64,000 nucleotides of DNA from Kalaharituber pfeilii. Its lineage: Eukaryota > Ascomycota > Pezizomycetes > Pezizales > Pezizaceae. A model generated the notes under the pieces. The model saw only the letters and a program-made list of their open reading frames with translations, made no database searches and was not told the origin of the DNA. The DNA lies in the NCBI GenBank assembly GCA_015179045.1, contig WHUZ01000005.1, positions 558,001-622,000 on the forward strand. Direction: 5' to 3'. Shown piece after piece: positions 24,168-36,429 of this stretch (its first letter is position 1; each line of letters begins with the position of its first letter). The position numbers were made by a program, and so were the translations under genes.

Positions 24168-26007
24168 ATGACCCACGAGTAACTGAGGGGTAAATTGGCT
24201 TCACTACTACATATATGCGCCCTACTGGTATTTGTTAGTTGGAAAGGCAGTGAGAGACAGAGATCTGAGTGCATGCAGGGAAATATATACAGTACCTTGC
24301 CAGGCAGGGTAATGACAGAAGACTGGTGGAAAAGGTTGGGAAAGAAAGAGCGTATGAAACATAGGTGGTGTGAGGAAGAATGACAGATAACAGAACATTT
24401 GACACTCAAGTGCAAAGGGGTTGGTTACAAGACTACAAAGAGGTACTGTAATCTACCCAGAGGTGGAAGTGCGACGATGTTGACACACAAAAGTGGGCGA
24501 AAGGAGTAAAAGGGGAGGAGATAGAGGAGGTAGAGTTCGTTAGCTCCCTATTAACACAATAGTGAATGGGAAAGAAAGGGAGCATAGAAATAGACATGGA
24601 AATAAAAAATAAATACAAATAAAAAAGCCTTCGTCGACCGTCCTTGTATCCGCCTGCGGCATTAACTTGTAAACGATAATATATGGTGAGATAATCAGTG
24701 TGCGACACAAAGATGTGATGGTATAAGTGGCAACGAGATCAGAATCCGCTTTAATGCTTAGCGTTCCAAGCCCTCTACTCGGGGATCTCAGGGAATGCTC
24801 ATCAGGAGAATATAGGCACTAGATGACAGTATCTATTCGGTTCTTATCGACAGATGAGAACGACACAGGAGCAAAATTACAGTATGTATAGAGATGCGAG
24901 AAATAAGAAGGAAACAGTAGAACAGTAAAAGAATGTCTACTGTAGGTATGAGGAACAATAATGATCACAGCACACCTAGAAATCCTTCGAATCTAGGGGC
25001 TTGGTATAAGACTACATCGAATGCACCCTTCATATTCCATCTTACCCTCATATACATGAGTGTATCTTATGTGACCTACGAGGCTTGCATCAGTGTATAG
25101 TAGAGCCTCGGCACCCCTGTACCACAACGGCTTCGAGGGCGGGCGCGAGGGGGTTATAAACATATGTTGAGTGAAATAAGGAAGTGCGACGCACATTAGT
25201 AGCTGAGATATAGGATTATAATAATGGGAAACATACAGTGTGGGAATGCCATTCACGGAAGAGGAAAAAAAAGAGGAAAAAAAAAAAAGAAAAGTAAAAT
25301 AAATAGAAATACTGGCATTTGGTGTAAGATAATATGCGATTCCTAATTAGAAACATGTATTAGGTCCCTACATAAAGTTTAATTCTCACGAAGGGGGCTC
25401 AGGTTTGCGGAACCGGAGACTTCACTAATCTACAGTATATCCTATGCTGTTGTTCCTACCGGCAGCCTGGTAGAGAGGAGGAGCATATGTGTGTGTGTGT
25501 GGGTGTGTGTGTGGGTGGGGGGGGTCCTGGGCAGCTATACCAGGCTGGGGGAGGTCTCAGATGTACTTACCCATGTACTAGTAGGTCACTTATGCAGAAT
25601 TCAAAATTTAGACCACCCTACTTAGAACACGTAAGTATGTATAGGATGCCTAGACTACGTATCTAGGTACATAGTCCCTGGTCCTTCTGTGTAAAGGGCT
25701 GGGGGCTAGCGCCGCCTATACTATCTCAACATGTTGAATCTGATTTGCGAGGCATACCAAAACGCTACATATTAAGGCAAAAAAGATTGAGTATCAAAGC
25801 AACGGCTGACTAATATACATAAGTTCAAAATGATGATGGTGGATTGTCGTGGGATATTGGGAGAGCTACAAATTAGACCATTCCGACGTGCTATAGTTCC
25901 CAATCTTGTAGCCAAAAAAAAAGCATTTTAGTAGACGACTCTATTTCGAAATTGCGAATCCAGCTTTATTTCCACAATGCAATTTGGACAGCGGACTTTT
26001 TTACAAC
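24168..26007. other. Repeat-poor intergenic DNA; GT microsatellite at 25488-25536
   Basis: No supported gene. A (GT)n tract interrupted by GGG lies at 25488-25536, and an A-rich stretch at 25263-25300. Confidence 0.45.
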
Positions 26008-26020
26008 ATGGTTCGTGGGA

Positions 26021-26077
26021 TTTTTTTTTATTTTTCTTTTTTTTTTTCTTTTTATATCAGTGATCGCGTGCCGCCCT
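26021..26077 (-). mobile_element. 57-bp type B tail insertion with 13-bp target duplication
   Basis: On the minus strand CATAGGGCGGCACGCGATCA, then CTGATATAAAAAG and a mixed A tract. It is flanked by ATGGTTCGTGGGA at 26008-26020 and 26078-26090. Confidence 0.9.
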
Positions 26078-26090
26078 ATGGTTCGTGGGA

Positions 26091-26143
26091 AGCGGATGAA
26101 TTGCAAGCGGATGAATTGCAAGCGGATGGAAGCGGATGGAATT
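26091..26143 (+). repeat. Short tandem repeat AGCGGATGAATTGCA
   Basis: Two full 15-bp units followed by shortened variants (AGCGGATGGA, AGCGGATGGAATTGC). It lies directly after the type B insertion. Confidence 0.75.
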
Positions 26144-26971
26144 GCGTTTAACGGATCACCTTTGGCTGTCATGGAGTAATGAACTTGGAGGAGGGAGCGA
26201 TTTCCAATCCATGCGCTTTCACCACGAGACGGGCTTGGTGGTCCATGTCCTCAAAGATGGTAAGGAATTTCACAGCAGTTCTGAAGGTGCTGCTAAAAGA
26301 AGAAAAAAGTGCTATAGAGCTTCCTTTCGACCAGGACTGTTTCTAAAATTCGTTCTTGTGTTGCTGCTTGTAACTCGAGGAGAGTAGGACCAAGATATAT
26401 ATCGATACTCGACGACAGAATGGACTTTAAGAGGGAAGTATCGATTTAGATACCTTCCCTGGCGGGCCTCGAGAAAGGTGGATGAACTGCATTCTCCCCA
26501 ACTGAGGGGAACATTTCCTTGTATTGTGTCCAGGAGCTTCAAGTGATGCGGATTCGGAGACCCACATCTTCTCAGTCAATCCAAAGTTGAACATTGCTGT
26601 CTTCACTCATTATATCGTTGCTTCTGACGTGGGTGCACTCATTCCTCGTCTAAGTTGCTGAACCCTTTCAGTTGGCGTTACTCTTAGCCAACCAAGCATG
26701 AATTAGATAAAGATAAGAAACAGGCCTCATTCCGCAGAGTGTGGCTAGTCTCATGCCAGAGTGTGGCAAGGGGAGCTAGGGAAGGAAAAATAGCAGACGT
26801 AATGTGCTACATGGATAGCATTTACATAGCAGCAGGGCGCAAGACTCACTGCAGATAAAGTAACTGTGATAGGCCCTTTTAGCAAATGTCAAACAACTAA
26901 TGAACATGCAGAAACAAAAGGAAAACTATGAGGCCACCGTCATTCCAAAACTATGCTGTGCGTACACATAT
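26144..26971. other. Intergenic, nothing supported
   Basis: Short frames only on both strands; no conserved feature. Confidence 0.4.
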
Positions 26972-27578
26972 GTGCCGGGCCATTCGTAACAGTGATTCAG
27001 TCAATACTGGTCCGGGCTACTCAGTAGCACCACGGTTCATAATGTTTTTCTCTGTACAAAGCACTATACACTACATTACCTACACGCCCACTACACGCGT
27101 ACTCTACAGTTAGCTCGGAACCCAACCAAACTGCCGTTAAGAACGCGGAACCCTCTTCAAGCGAGATACTTTTCTCTTCAGTAAAATACTTTCTCTTCAG
27201 TGAAAATTCCATTCCAGTGAGATGCTCCTCTATAGCAAATTGTGGAGAATCATACTAAAATACAGCTGTATCAGAGAAGAGTCAAAAATATTAAAAGCAT
27301 GTAACTGCCAAAGGATAAGAGAGTCTATGAGTTAATAAACATGTAAACAAACAAATACTCTGAAGAGGTAAATAAAATTTCAAGTATCATAATGTGGCAA
27401 CTGCCATAATTTAGCAACTAACCTGTTCTATGATATTAATTTCTGTAGTGAAAAAAGGTCAATACAATTCTGTACAAGTACGCTTGTTGTGAGTGGTCAG
27501 GGACAGTCATGAACCGTAGTGCTACTGAGTAGCCCGGACCAGTGGTGACTGGAGCGTTTTTTACGAATGGCCCGGCAC
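26972..27578. mobile_element. 607-bp miniature inverted-repeat element
   Basis: The left end GTGCCGGGCCATTCGTAA, then CTGGTCCGGGCTACTCAGTA and GCACCACGGTTCAT, is repeated inverted at the right end over about 70 bp with small differences. The interior is non-coding and has TATAGCAAA/CAGTGAAAA-type motifs. Flanks are ACATAT on the left and ACAAATAT on the right, so the target duplication (perhaps TA) is not certain. Confidence 0.75.
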
Positions 27579-27655
27579 ACAAATATAAAATAGAAGGGGG
27601 GAAAACTGCAAGAAGTATCTACAGCAATACTAAAGCTCTAGGCACCATTCTTTCC

Positions 27656-27700
27656 ATAGGCTAGAAGCCTGTATGCGGGGTACGTCACCATTAAAAAAAA
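27656..27700 (+). mobile_element. Short type A variant tail
   Basis: ATAGGCTAGAAGCCTGTATG, then CGGGGTACGTCACCATT and poly(A). The hairpin is AGGCT-AGA-AGCCT, matching the variant at 95-185. A TGGAAAAGG run follows the poly(A). Confidence 0.55.
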
Positions 27701-27898
27701 ATGGAAAAGGAAAAGGAAGCATCACTCTCCTTGATCATGGAAGCAACCGCTTTCTGGGACGAATCTCCTTTGGACAATAAGGACCAACTTGGTTGCTGGC
27801 AGATCTGTCCTTCTCGTACCTGCACAATCTCAGGCTGTGCCTTGGCCCCACCAATGGCAACTGGGTCGACCCACCCCGACTGAATGTGGTGTGGCTTC

Positions 27899-29801
27899 TC
27901 AGGTAATTCGTACGCCCATCGGCATTATCATCGTCCCATCAATCTCATAACGTGCATTTTGAGGCGAAATGGGTGACTCGAGCTCTGCTTTGAAGCTTGG
28001 AAGATTCCCGAGACCTGCCTGGTACGCTGCACCACTCTCTGGACTATGTGGATATATACCTGCGTCTTTGGCCTTGGAATACCCAGAGAGACGTTGCAAG
28101 CTGAGTGAACGTGAGGTATTTTCGTGTGGAGGATGGCGTTTTTTCCATTTATCTACCTTGATGCGCAAGAATGCGGCAACAGCGACAATCAATAAGCCCG
28201 CGCCGATGATGCTTCCGAATACAATTGCAATTGTGTTGCGTTTCCTCTCGCTTGAGCGATCGCTGGATTTGACTGGCAATCCTTCTTCATCATCCTGCGT
28301 GCCAGAATCATGGTATGGTGTCGTAGTGCGTTCTCCAGAAGTAGTAGGTTCTGAGGTCGTAGGAGTAGGTGCAGAAGTCTGGGTAGGTGATGGCGGCTTT
28401 GTAATGCCCTGCGGAAGGACTTCTGCTGCAACAGTATCTCTATCGATGGCCATCACAAATCCCCCGCCCGTGCCACCCTCTGCTGCGCCCCCAGCAATCC
28501 ACAGCTCGCCCGTACCCTCCTTCCATGCCACATTCCTCAACCCGGGAGGCAAACCGTCATCCCATCTCAGGGCGTCTCGTCCCTGCTTATTGATAACATC
28601 TGGGTCCCATTGCCATATATCCGAGCTCGTGGTGAATCCCTCATCTATTACATTCAAGCGCGTGAAGTAGTACTTTCCACCTCCAAATGCCCCGCCGACG
28701 ATTCGCTTAATAGTGATTTTCCAGGCAAAGTCGGGCACCGCTCGTGCAGAGCTATCTTTGCCACTAACCAGGAGCAGAGAATTCGACTTGTCAAAAGGGT
28801 ACCGTAGAACCTTGGCAAAAGTATCTTCTCGCGCGTCGTATTCTCCTACAAAAAGGCCCCGATAACTAGAGTTGCTTCGATCAAAAGATGCAAAACACAT
28901 GTTAAGGGTAGTCTTAGTCGGATAGTCAGGTGTGTAATTCCTATGCATAGCCTTAGCAGCCTAGCAATGAAGTAGCTGGTGATGTAGAAACATACATTGT
29001 CTGGAACATGACGTAGGAATGCCCATACGCCTCATAAATACCATCTTTATTCTTTCCTATCCCGGTTCCTTTACTGCTGCTTCCCACCCGCACCTCGTAT
29101 ATTCTTCCTAAATCAAATACCCTTAATCCTTTCTCGTTGTCCGTTAAATACAACAAATTACCTCGCCAGACAATTCCAGCCAGGGCTTTCTTCAGGGTAT
29201 CGTCATCATCCTGCCATTCCACTTTCACAGCTTTAAAAGTGGCAACGTTATTGCTACTCTGTGGCTCCACCAATAGCACATGTACGTATTTTTTAGAGCT
29301 CCTTTCTTCACTTGTGCCGTTTACAACAAATGTCACTCGCACTCCCATTTCTTCATTGTGGGCACTGATTGCCAATACATTACGCACGCCCGCGGCCACT
29401 GCATCCCCCTCAGAGTCATAAGCGTCAAGAGTGTGTGTTATGCCAGAAGTATACCATTCGCTGGCTTCATCTGGGATTGCAAAACCGGAACGGTATCCTT
29501 TTTGCTGAGCAAGTGAGCTATCCACATCGGCTGTGTTGCTGTTGGCTGAGCGTAGGATCTTGGCGAGTGTTGTGCGGGCGAGAGCGTTGTCGGAGTAGAG
29601 TTGGTCAAGAACTGTGGAGTTGAGAGTACCTGGCCTAAGCTTGAATGTTTCTGTGTCTAGGGATTGTGATATCACAAGCCATGGAAGAGACGCAGCAAAG
29701 AGGATGGTAAGTAGAGAAAGAGGCCTGGAGGAAGTTACATGGTGGCAATGACGTCTAGTGGTCCCAGATATGAAGATGAGAAATGTGTTGGTTGCAGGCA
29801 T
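27899..29801 (-). CDS. Secreted/type I membrane protein with beta-propeller-like ectodomain
   Basis: The ATG at 29801 gives a signal sequence (core LSLLTILFAASLPWLVISQS). A more upstream frame has only GTG. One intron, 28941-28995 (55 bp, GTATGT...CATAG), joins MFQTM to NYTPDYP in phase. The ectodomain (to about residue 440) has blade-like segments: LLYLTDNEKGLRVFDLGRIY, TLNMCFASFDRSN, GLFVGEYDA, KYYFTRLNVID, TSSDIWQWD and GELWIAGGA. A Thr/Pro/Ser linker follows, then one membrane span (TIAIVFGSIIGAGLLIVAVA) and a basic stop (KVDKWKKRH) with a cytoplasmic tail of about 75 residues. I infer a cell-surface propeller protein of unknown function. The order of domains is the same as in the Kelch-type gene at the end of the window. 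Confidence 0.8.
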
Positions 29802-30372
29802 ATTAGAGCAAACAGAAATCACCTCAGAATTAATCCGTTAACGAAGCAAGCGGCGAAACTCAAAACCAGACAGGCGGGGAAAAATAAGAACGAATGACTA
29901 TGAAGAACGAAGCGGAAATGTAGAGGCCGCGCCGCCGATAATCGCTGCACCTCACAGAACCGAATTTCAATTGCGCATCACTGCGTGATGCACGACTGAC
30001 GATATCTGACTTGAGACAATAAGCAGAGAAGAAATGGAATCCCCGGCAAATCAGGGGAGGGACGGCAAGGACGGCAGACAGGTCATCGCAGCTCGGCTCA
30101 CCGTTAACGTCCAGCCATGTCTGACTGCACTTCCTTGCTTTCTCGATTTGACGCAACTTATGCCAGACATGTAAGTTAGCCCTATCGGGAAAACCTGGAG
30201 TAGCAGCTGCCCTAACGACATGGATGATCCTTTTTCGGTTCAACGTTAACTGTTTTGGCAACCTCGTCCGTTCTCAATGGAAAACAGCTGCATGCCCCTT
30301 TCATTTGCTGATGACGATTGCAGTGCCAGAAATTGGAAGTTAGTGTAGTGATCACTCTAGAGTAGTGTTATA
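29802..30372. other. Upstream region of the 29801 gene
   Basis: A 133-codon minus-strand frame (29860-30261) is not convincing as a separate gene and probably lies in promoter or leader sequence. Confidence 0.4.
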
Positions 30373-30455
30373 CAGGTGACCCCGGCTATAGTGAAACTCC
30401 TTATAGAAGGAACGGGCGAATTCGTTTGTGCACGCAGCTAAAGCGCCCTTGCTAT
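30373..30455 (+). mobile_element. Isolated pogo-like transposon end
   Basis: GTGACCCCGGCTATAGTGAA, then ACTCCTTATAGAAGGAACG and a second GCTATAGTGAA within 90 bp. It resembles the inverted end at 13335-13402 and the subterminal pattern of pogo/Fot1 elements. No right end or transposase was found. Confidence 0.4.
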
Positions 30456-31407
30456 AGTGAAGTGGTGCAGACAATAGTCTCTTGCAACCAGCAACTCAAC
30501 AGTACAATTGAAGCAAAGCAAACATACTTTGCAACATGTCTATACCACCTCAGGCTGCAATAGAGGTCCATCGACGTTTCCGGATCAATGAAGTAGGTGA
30601 TCGATCAGTTCCCAACTGCTGGACCACAATTACTAGTAGCACCATATCTTACGCCGCGTACATTCTTTCGCAATCATATCTGTCCCAAGGATATGATTAA
30701 GCTATGCTTCAAAGTCAAATCCAAGGCTACCAACCACATCCTGGAAATGAATGCATATGAATTGGAACCCAAATGTACGCTTGAAATACTATTTTACATA
30801 AACACATGTTCTCCGAAGGTAAATGTGTTACGGAGAAAGATAAGCTCTCCCTCCGGGAGTCTGGATTACCATTTCCATGTCACGTATATAATTATAACTG
30901 ACCGTCTACCGTTGCAGTGGCTGTACTGGAAGTGAATTGAATATACAAGCTCATGCATCATTGTTGACGACATCAGTCGTAGGTGTAGTGGGAATAGTAA
31001 TCATAACTTGGTGGGCCGGACACAGGGAACTGAGAGACGGAAGGAAATAAACTCAAATCCGGAATGTTTGGATTAGTGACTACTATTGTCGCCAAGTGCT
31101 GAGTGTATATATATAAGTATGTTAGTATATTAACCCTAACTTAAAGTACTAATCGAGACAGACTGAAGTACTACTTCTTATCCCATTAGCACTTGCAGCG
31201 CCAAAGTTATTTTAGGATCATGCATCAGGTAGCATACATGCATAAGAAGCACTTACTGTAAACTCTTGGCAACGTACTCGGGTGCAGGGATAGTTGCAGG
31301 TTACACCGTCGGTGTGGCACAAGCTGCAATAAGTATTTTTCCCTGTATCCGATTGCCAGTATGTCATGCTGCCAGATCAAGGCATGTGAAGTAGGCTGAA
31401 ACTGAAG
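30456..31407. other. Intergenic, nothing supported
   Basis: A 112-codon plus-strand frame (30597-30935) has no recognisable domain. It might be decayed transposon interior. Confidence 0.35.
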
Positions 31408-31421
31408 TATGTATGTATGCT

Positions 31422-31497
31422 TTTTTTTTTTTTTTTTTTTTTTTTTTTGTTTTTAGTTATCATGTAACACCGCTTGCGGCTGTCGCCATGGCAGGAC
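31422..31497 (-). mobile_element. Type A retroposed tail with 14-bp target duplication
   Basis: On the minus strand GTCCTGCCATGGCGACAGCC, continuing GCAAGCGGTGTTACATGATA and a long A tract. It is flanked by TATGTATGTATGCT at 31408-31421 and 31498-31511 (the duplication falls in a TATG repeat). Confidence 0.85.
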
Positions 31498-31511
31498 TAT
31501 GTATGTATGCT

Positions 31512-32451
31512 GGCGACATGCCTAAACCTGATGCCCGCTAGTGCTATAGCAAGCGCTATAGCTAAGGGAAGTGCACTCGAGTACTCTACTTACTCAAGCT
31601 ATCATACTTCCGGCGGGACTGAAGCGAGATGTTAGTTGTAAGAGGACGGATAGCATCAGCACCGCCTCGATTGAGTGGAACTTTGGTACCTACTGTAAGC
31701 AAGTAGAGCGAATGTACAACTGACGCACAAGAGGCGAAGAACTGCATAAGTTGCTTGTCACTTTGCGCAGCTGAATCCACGTGTAAAAGTCAGAATAGAT
31801 AGCTGAATTATAAACTATAATACAGAAATATCCGTATATCTGTTCACCGTACATTCCTCACATGCCACAAGCCCTCTACCCATGCTTACACTACCGCCAA
31901 GCAGGCCAATACATATGCCCATTTGCTTGGTCCATCTATCTCTCCAACTACACCATTCTGCTTGTATCACCAAGGGCATGTTGGACTCGGGTACAACTTT
32001 GCCCCTATTATCTGCATTTGTAGTAGCCGGCGCTACAACTGAAATGCGGTGAAAGTGGGGCATGTGGACCTCGAAAGTTAACACATAAAAGCAAGTTCCT
32101 GCTAATATGCATCTTCAGGTAAAATTCATACCCTTTGAGGAAATAAAACGGTCTGTAATGCTGGACCAAAACACTCAGCTTTTTGAATCCAATCCTGCAG
32201 GAATCTATCATACCTTATCCACGGGTGCGTGGCCGGAGGCCATTGCCGCTTTGTGGCGTGAGAGAAAATTTTCAAGTCTAGTATAAGCTGGTCAATAATC
32301 ACAATAGTACATAATCGACAAGAACAGGTAAGTTCTCGATTTTCTATGATGTCTCGTCGCATCCAGCACCGTCAGAACGCCAAGCGAAAAAGCTCCGCAG
32401 ACCTCGAGTGCGCATTAAATATTGCTTGATATCCACATAATATATGCATAC
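31512..32451. other. Intergenic, nothing supported
   Basis: Only short frames without domains. The right part is the 3' flank of the APP1-like gene. Confidence 0.4.
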
Positions 32452-34212
32452 TTAGAATGAAAAATATTTTGGACAAACGCTTATGTTGATGAAGATCGTG
32501 ATTCCTACCATGAGGAACATGCCCAGGATCATATCTTTGTCCGCTCTCCATGATGACAACGCCCCGCCCAAATTATCAAAGCCAAACAAACCTCCATCAC
32601 TTGGCACATTCCTCCAGCCGAAACCGTACTCCCCGCCCACATACTGCCGCACGTTTGGATTTACGCAATCCCCCCTGTAGAAATCCAATCCTGCTAAATC
32701 ATTCGGTGTATTGAAGAACATATACATTTCCCTCTTCAAATTTGCAAACGCTGCAGTATTGTAGGGAAGCCGATTGTCGGGTTCCGTAGCGCTCACATTG
32801 CGGATCAATATGCAGTTCACCTGTCCAGGGAAGGTACTAGCAAGATTGGGATATTCACTCAATACATCAGGATTGGTAGTATCCCCAATGAGTACAAACT
32901 TCCGTGATGGGAATGTTTGGAAAATCTGATGAAGCAGGTTACGCCGAACGTTAAAGGTATCAGAAGCTGTTCGGGCTGTAAATGGGCGTGTATCGAAAGA
33001 GCCAAGGGGGTAATGTGTATATATGAAGTCCATATAGACACGAGTGGCCTGTTCTGGGGTGGTGGTCAAGTAGTGGAAATGATATGGCGAGCGAGGAGAC
33101 GAGCGTCGAGAGAAATTGGAGGATAGGGTATTCGATGAGGACCATGCAGCGAATATAGAAGGCATATTCATCCAGGGGACGAAGTCCCTGGCAAAAGTGT
33201 TTAAAAGGCCCTCTTTAGGATCATATATCCTGTTCAATAGTCGTCAGTGATAAAAGGCTTAATTTTATAGTGATGGTGGTACAAACTTAGTTACTCTGAG
33301 AATATCGTCAATATCACTTATGATGGTAACTCCACGCTCTGGTACCAGGTATCCCGTAGAATTTCCACCTTATTTGCGTGCTTTATTAGTACTAGCTCTC
33401 CTTTGATCAAACTCAGCTATCTTCAATCCACTCACTTTCAATCCCTTCAGTCCAGATATCCAATACGCCAGCTACACCTCCCTCCTCCCTACCATCTGGA
33501 AGCCCCCGTCCTTGTAGCTCCAAAAATCCCTGGATTTCTCCGACTTCATTCGTCCTCTGCGGAAAAGTAATTCTATCCTCCCACCCTGTCCCACTATTAT
33601 TATTTCCAATTGGGGATTCGCCGGCCCATTTCAAGTGGAATCTTAGCTCCTCTCCCTCTATTGGAACGCTGAACAAAGCACCAGTCAAGTTCCGCGCATT
33701 ATTTTGTTCATTCGCAGTCAACGAATTCCAGTCAACATCTGGGACAAAAACCCGGGCTATGGCGTTTTGTGTAGCCAGAGGAAGCATGAAGTACGGTTCA
33801 GTATGAAGTAGGCCACTAACCCTGAGATTCCAGCCATGGGAGGTATAATTGGCATAACCTCTTTGACAGAATTCAGATTTTTAGTTACCTGACTAAAAAG
33901 AAATCAAGAAAAATCCGAGCAGTACACTACTCACGGAACATTCATAAATTCGTTCTCCGCTCTCAAGGAATTTATATCGCTGATGCCAAACGCATCCCTT
34001 ACCGCCGCAACATCGCGTGGGATACCGAACCACCAATTTTGCAGGACCCCTTGTGTGATGTCATCTCTCAGGCTGTCTGGGACTGTGGAGGTCACATCGG
34101 TTAGAAGATCCCGACGCACATATTTCGTACGTTGATCTGGAGATGACAAAGTCAAGCATGGAAATATTAGGAGCAGAAGTAGCGAAAGGTAAGGTCGCCT
34201 ATATGAATCCAT
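32452..34212 (-). CDS. Secreted APP1-like (DUF2183) HAD-fold protein
   Basis: The APP1 catalytic domain is known from the yeast actin-patch phosphatidate phosphatase. Here it follows a signal peptide (core YLSLLLLLIFPCLTLSS), so this member is secretory. Introns: 33861-33934, 33369-33435 and 33230-33286. They join ...NVP|GYANYTSHGW, ...GIES|GNSTGY and ...RVTK|IYDPKEG in phase. Catalytic-region marks are GVTIISDIDDILRVTKIYDP, HFHYLTTTPEQ, SFDTRPF, FPSRKFVLIGDTTNPD and IRNVSATEP. In the usual DxDx(T/V) motif the last position is Ile (DIDDI). Both aspartates are kept. Near the C-terminus a hydrophobic stretch (MILGMFLMVGITIFINISV) may be a membrane anchor. Substrate is not deducible. Ends at a stop at 32452. 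Confidence 0.85.
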
Positions 34213-34870
34213 TACGGGTTGGGATGGGACGATGGAGCGAAGAGGACAGAGTCATCATGAAACCTGAACGTGTAGATAGATATACCCAGCGTAGCTATTG
34301 CTAAGTTGATTCCCCTTGACGCAAGGTGGGTGTGCTTTCCGTATTGTAGAGGCAAGTACTTCAAGGCCTAGGGACATGATGTCTAATAGACGTAATGAGT
34401 GCTGTTGAACTTCGAGAAACTTGGAGCTCCGCTCCGGTCTGCAGCGCGAGCCAAGGTCTGCAAAAAGCCCTAGTAAAACAGGTCTGTGGATATCATTTGC
34501 AGATGACGAAATCAGGATTCGTTAATTCAAATTGCAAGTTTGAAGTTCTTGGCGCAGTGCATGAAGACTTGGCAGCGGAAGTAACTCGACAATTCTTTTA
34601 CCCTCAAGTTTCTTTTCTTTTCTTTCTTTCTTAAATATGTTGATAACCAAGTACTTAATGAAATCCTTCACTGATGATAAAACCCACAATACGTGATCTG
34701 ACTGCTAATGGATGTTGGGCTGCTACGTTATTGTTGCTTTCCTCAAACAGGGTGTTTGTGTATTACGCCTGCCGATAGTAAGCATACGAGCCCAATTTTG
34801 TGCTAGAGAAAGGCGAAGCTAACCCACGATTCGAGCGCAAACCTAATGGAATCAATTGACTTTATTTTGG
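34213..34870. other. Promoter side of the APP1-like gene, then spacer
   Basis: No supported gene. LINE-derived sequence starts around 34871. Confidence 0.4.
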
Positions 34871-35510
34871 AGGGGAGGGCAGAGCGAGGTGGTCTGGACG
34901 TGGCCATAATGTGAGTCAAGGGGCACAAGGGCCTAGAGGGCAATGAGAAAGCGGACAGGGCGGCGAAGATTGGTGCCCTACTCCATTATCAGGACGAGAT
35001 AGTCATGGAGGCTGGCATGCGAATGGAGGCGAACGCGTGCCAGTCCCAAGAGAGAGACAGACCAGGCCTAAAGTACAGGCCGCTGCAGAGGCCATGGGCG
35101 CGGGTCTCCATCCTAGCGGGACTTCTGGGAGGAAAGGGCCTCAGGGCATGGAGATACAAGATAGGCAAGGCAGATGGGCCAGAGTGCCGGTGGTGAGGGG
35201 AGGAGGAGACAGTGGAACTCATATGGAACAGATGTGAAACCTGGAGGGGAAGATGGCCGGTAGGCCTAGAAGCGGTGCATCGGCCCCCGCATACAGGAGT
35301 CAGGGGAGGGGACGCCCTGGTGGAGTTACTAAGTTGGATGGAGAGATAGACACGGAGTGACCTTACATCTTGGTCTGATTTGCGTTATGAGTTCGACGCT
35401 TTGCTATTTGCTTTTCTTTTCCTTAATTTTCTATGTAGCTATCTCGCCGAAGCCCTCAGGGCAGCATGCGAGTACGTAATGATATAAAATAAAAGAAAAA
35501 CTGAGTTTAT
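34871..35510 (+). mobile_element. 5'-truncated LINE copy, ORF2 C-terminus and tail B
   Basis: The frame reads GNEKADRAAKIGALLHYQDE, then KYRPLQRPWARVSILAGLLG, then CRW-stop-GEEETVELIWNRCETW and ends LLSWMER-stop. This is the region between RNase H and the C-terminal CCHC motif of fungal LINEs. A stop within the CCHC shows decay. The 3' UTR ends CAGGGCAGCATGCGAGTACG, TAATGATATAAAATAAAAG (tail B). Confidence 0.8.
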
Positions 35511-36429
35511 TGTACGACCTTATCCCAGTTCCTATAGGAATTGAAGGGAGGCATCTTAGTCTTTTAGATTTAAGGATGTACTGCAATAACTGTGGCCAGA
35601 GGATAGTCACGTAACCAGCGATGATGTAGTGAATAGAGGGTGTAACTTAGGACAACGCTTGGTGCTTGACCTTCGAGGGACCTGTCCTGCTGGCCCTTCT
35701 TATAGTCAACCCTGCGTGCCTACTGTATATAGAAATTGCTATCAAGTGTCTATGCTAGCTTTACAGGATCTCCAGTAGCTTCAGCAGTCCACGTAACTCC
35801 GTCCATAGCTATTCCCATAGCTCCGATGCGGCTATAGCTATACTACCTCCATGGTTCCGGCACGCCATAGCTTCCTTAATATAACTCCGGCCATAACTGT
35901 TTCTCTGAGGTGTGGCTGTTTCTCCGAAGCTCCGGCCCGTGCCCAAGGCACTGTCTTACCGCTCTGACCATGCCGGTATTCCTTGTGATATCATACGCGG
36001 CCGTGTCCAACCCATGTTTCATTACCAGACTGCAGCTTAGTCTCGTAAAATAGGGTGGCACGCGAGTCTTGATATAAAAAGAAAAAAAAAAAATATTCTC
36101 TAACCAGACATTAGTCAGCGTCTGGTTACGAGACTAGCTGTAGCTATCGACCGAATCGTCACTAGCAGCTCTACAAGTCAATCTGGGTAGATATCCCCTT
36201 CGCGGGTAGACCCTGACAGACTCGCTGTGAATTTGATTTCAATGGCATAAGACTGAGCTTGTACATATGCTTGCAATTGAATTTTACCTTCACTCGATCC
36301 TACGTAGACGACATACACATGCACAATGTGATCTCACACACTTCAATTCCAGAGCTTAAGAGGACGAGTCACTAGAGACGTCTTGAGAACAACACAAGAC
36401 CAGAAGGGTTCACATTGGGTATGGGCAAG
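35511..36429. other. Spacer with an isolated tail B at 36040-36096
   Basis: No gene. At 36040-36096 TCTCGTAAAATAGGGTGGCA, CGCGAGTCTTGATAT and an A-rich tract form a tail B copy. At 35760-35950 AGCTCCGG/TATAGCT motifs recur, perhaps an old element. Confidence 0.45.

Noticed and set aside
27969..28670. 233-codon plus-strand frame
   Set aside because: Antisense to the clear type I membrane protein gene; no own features.
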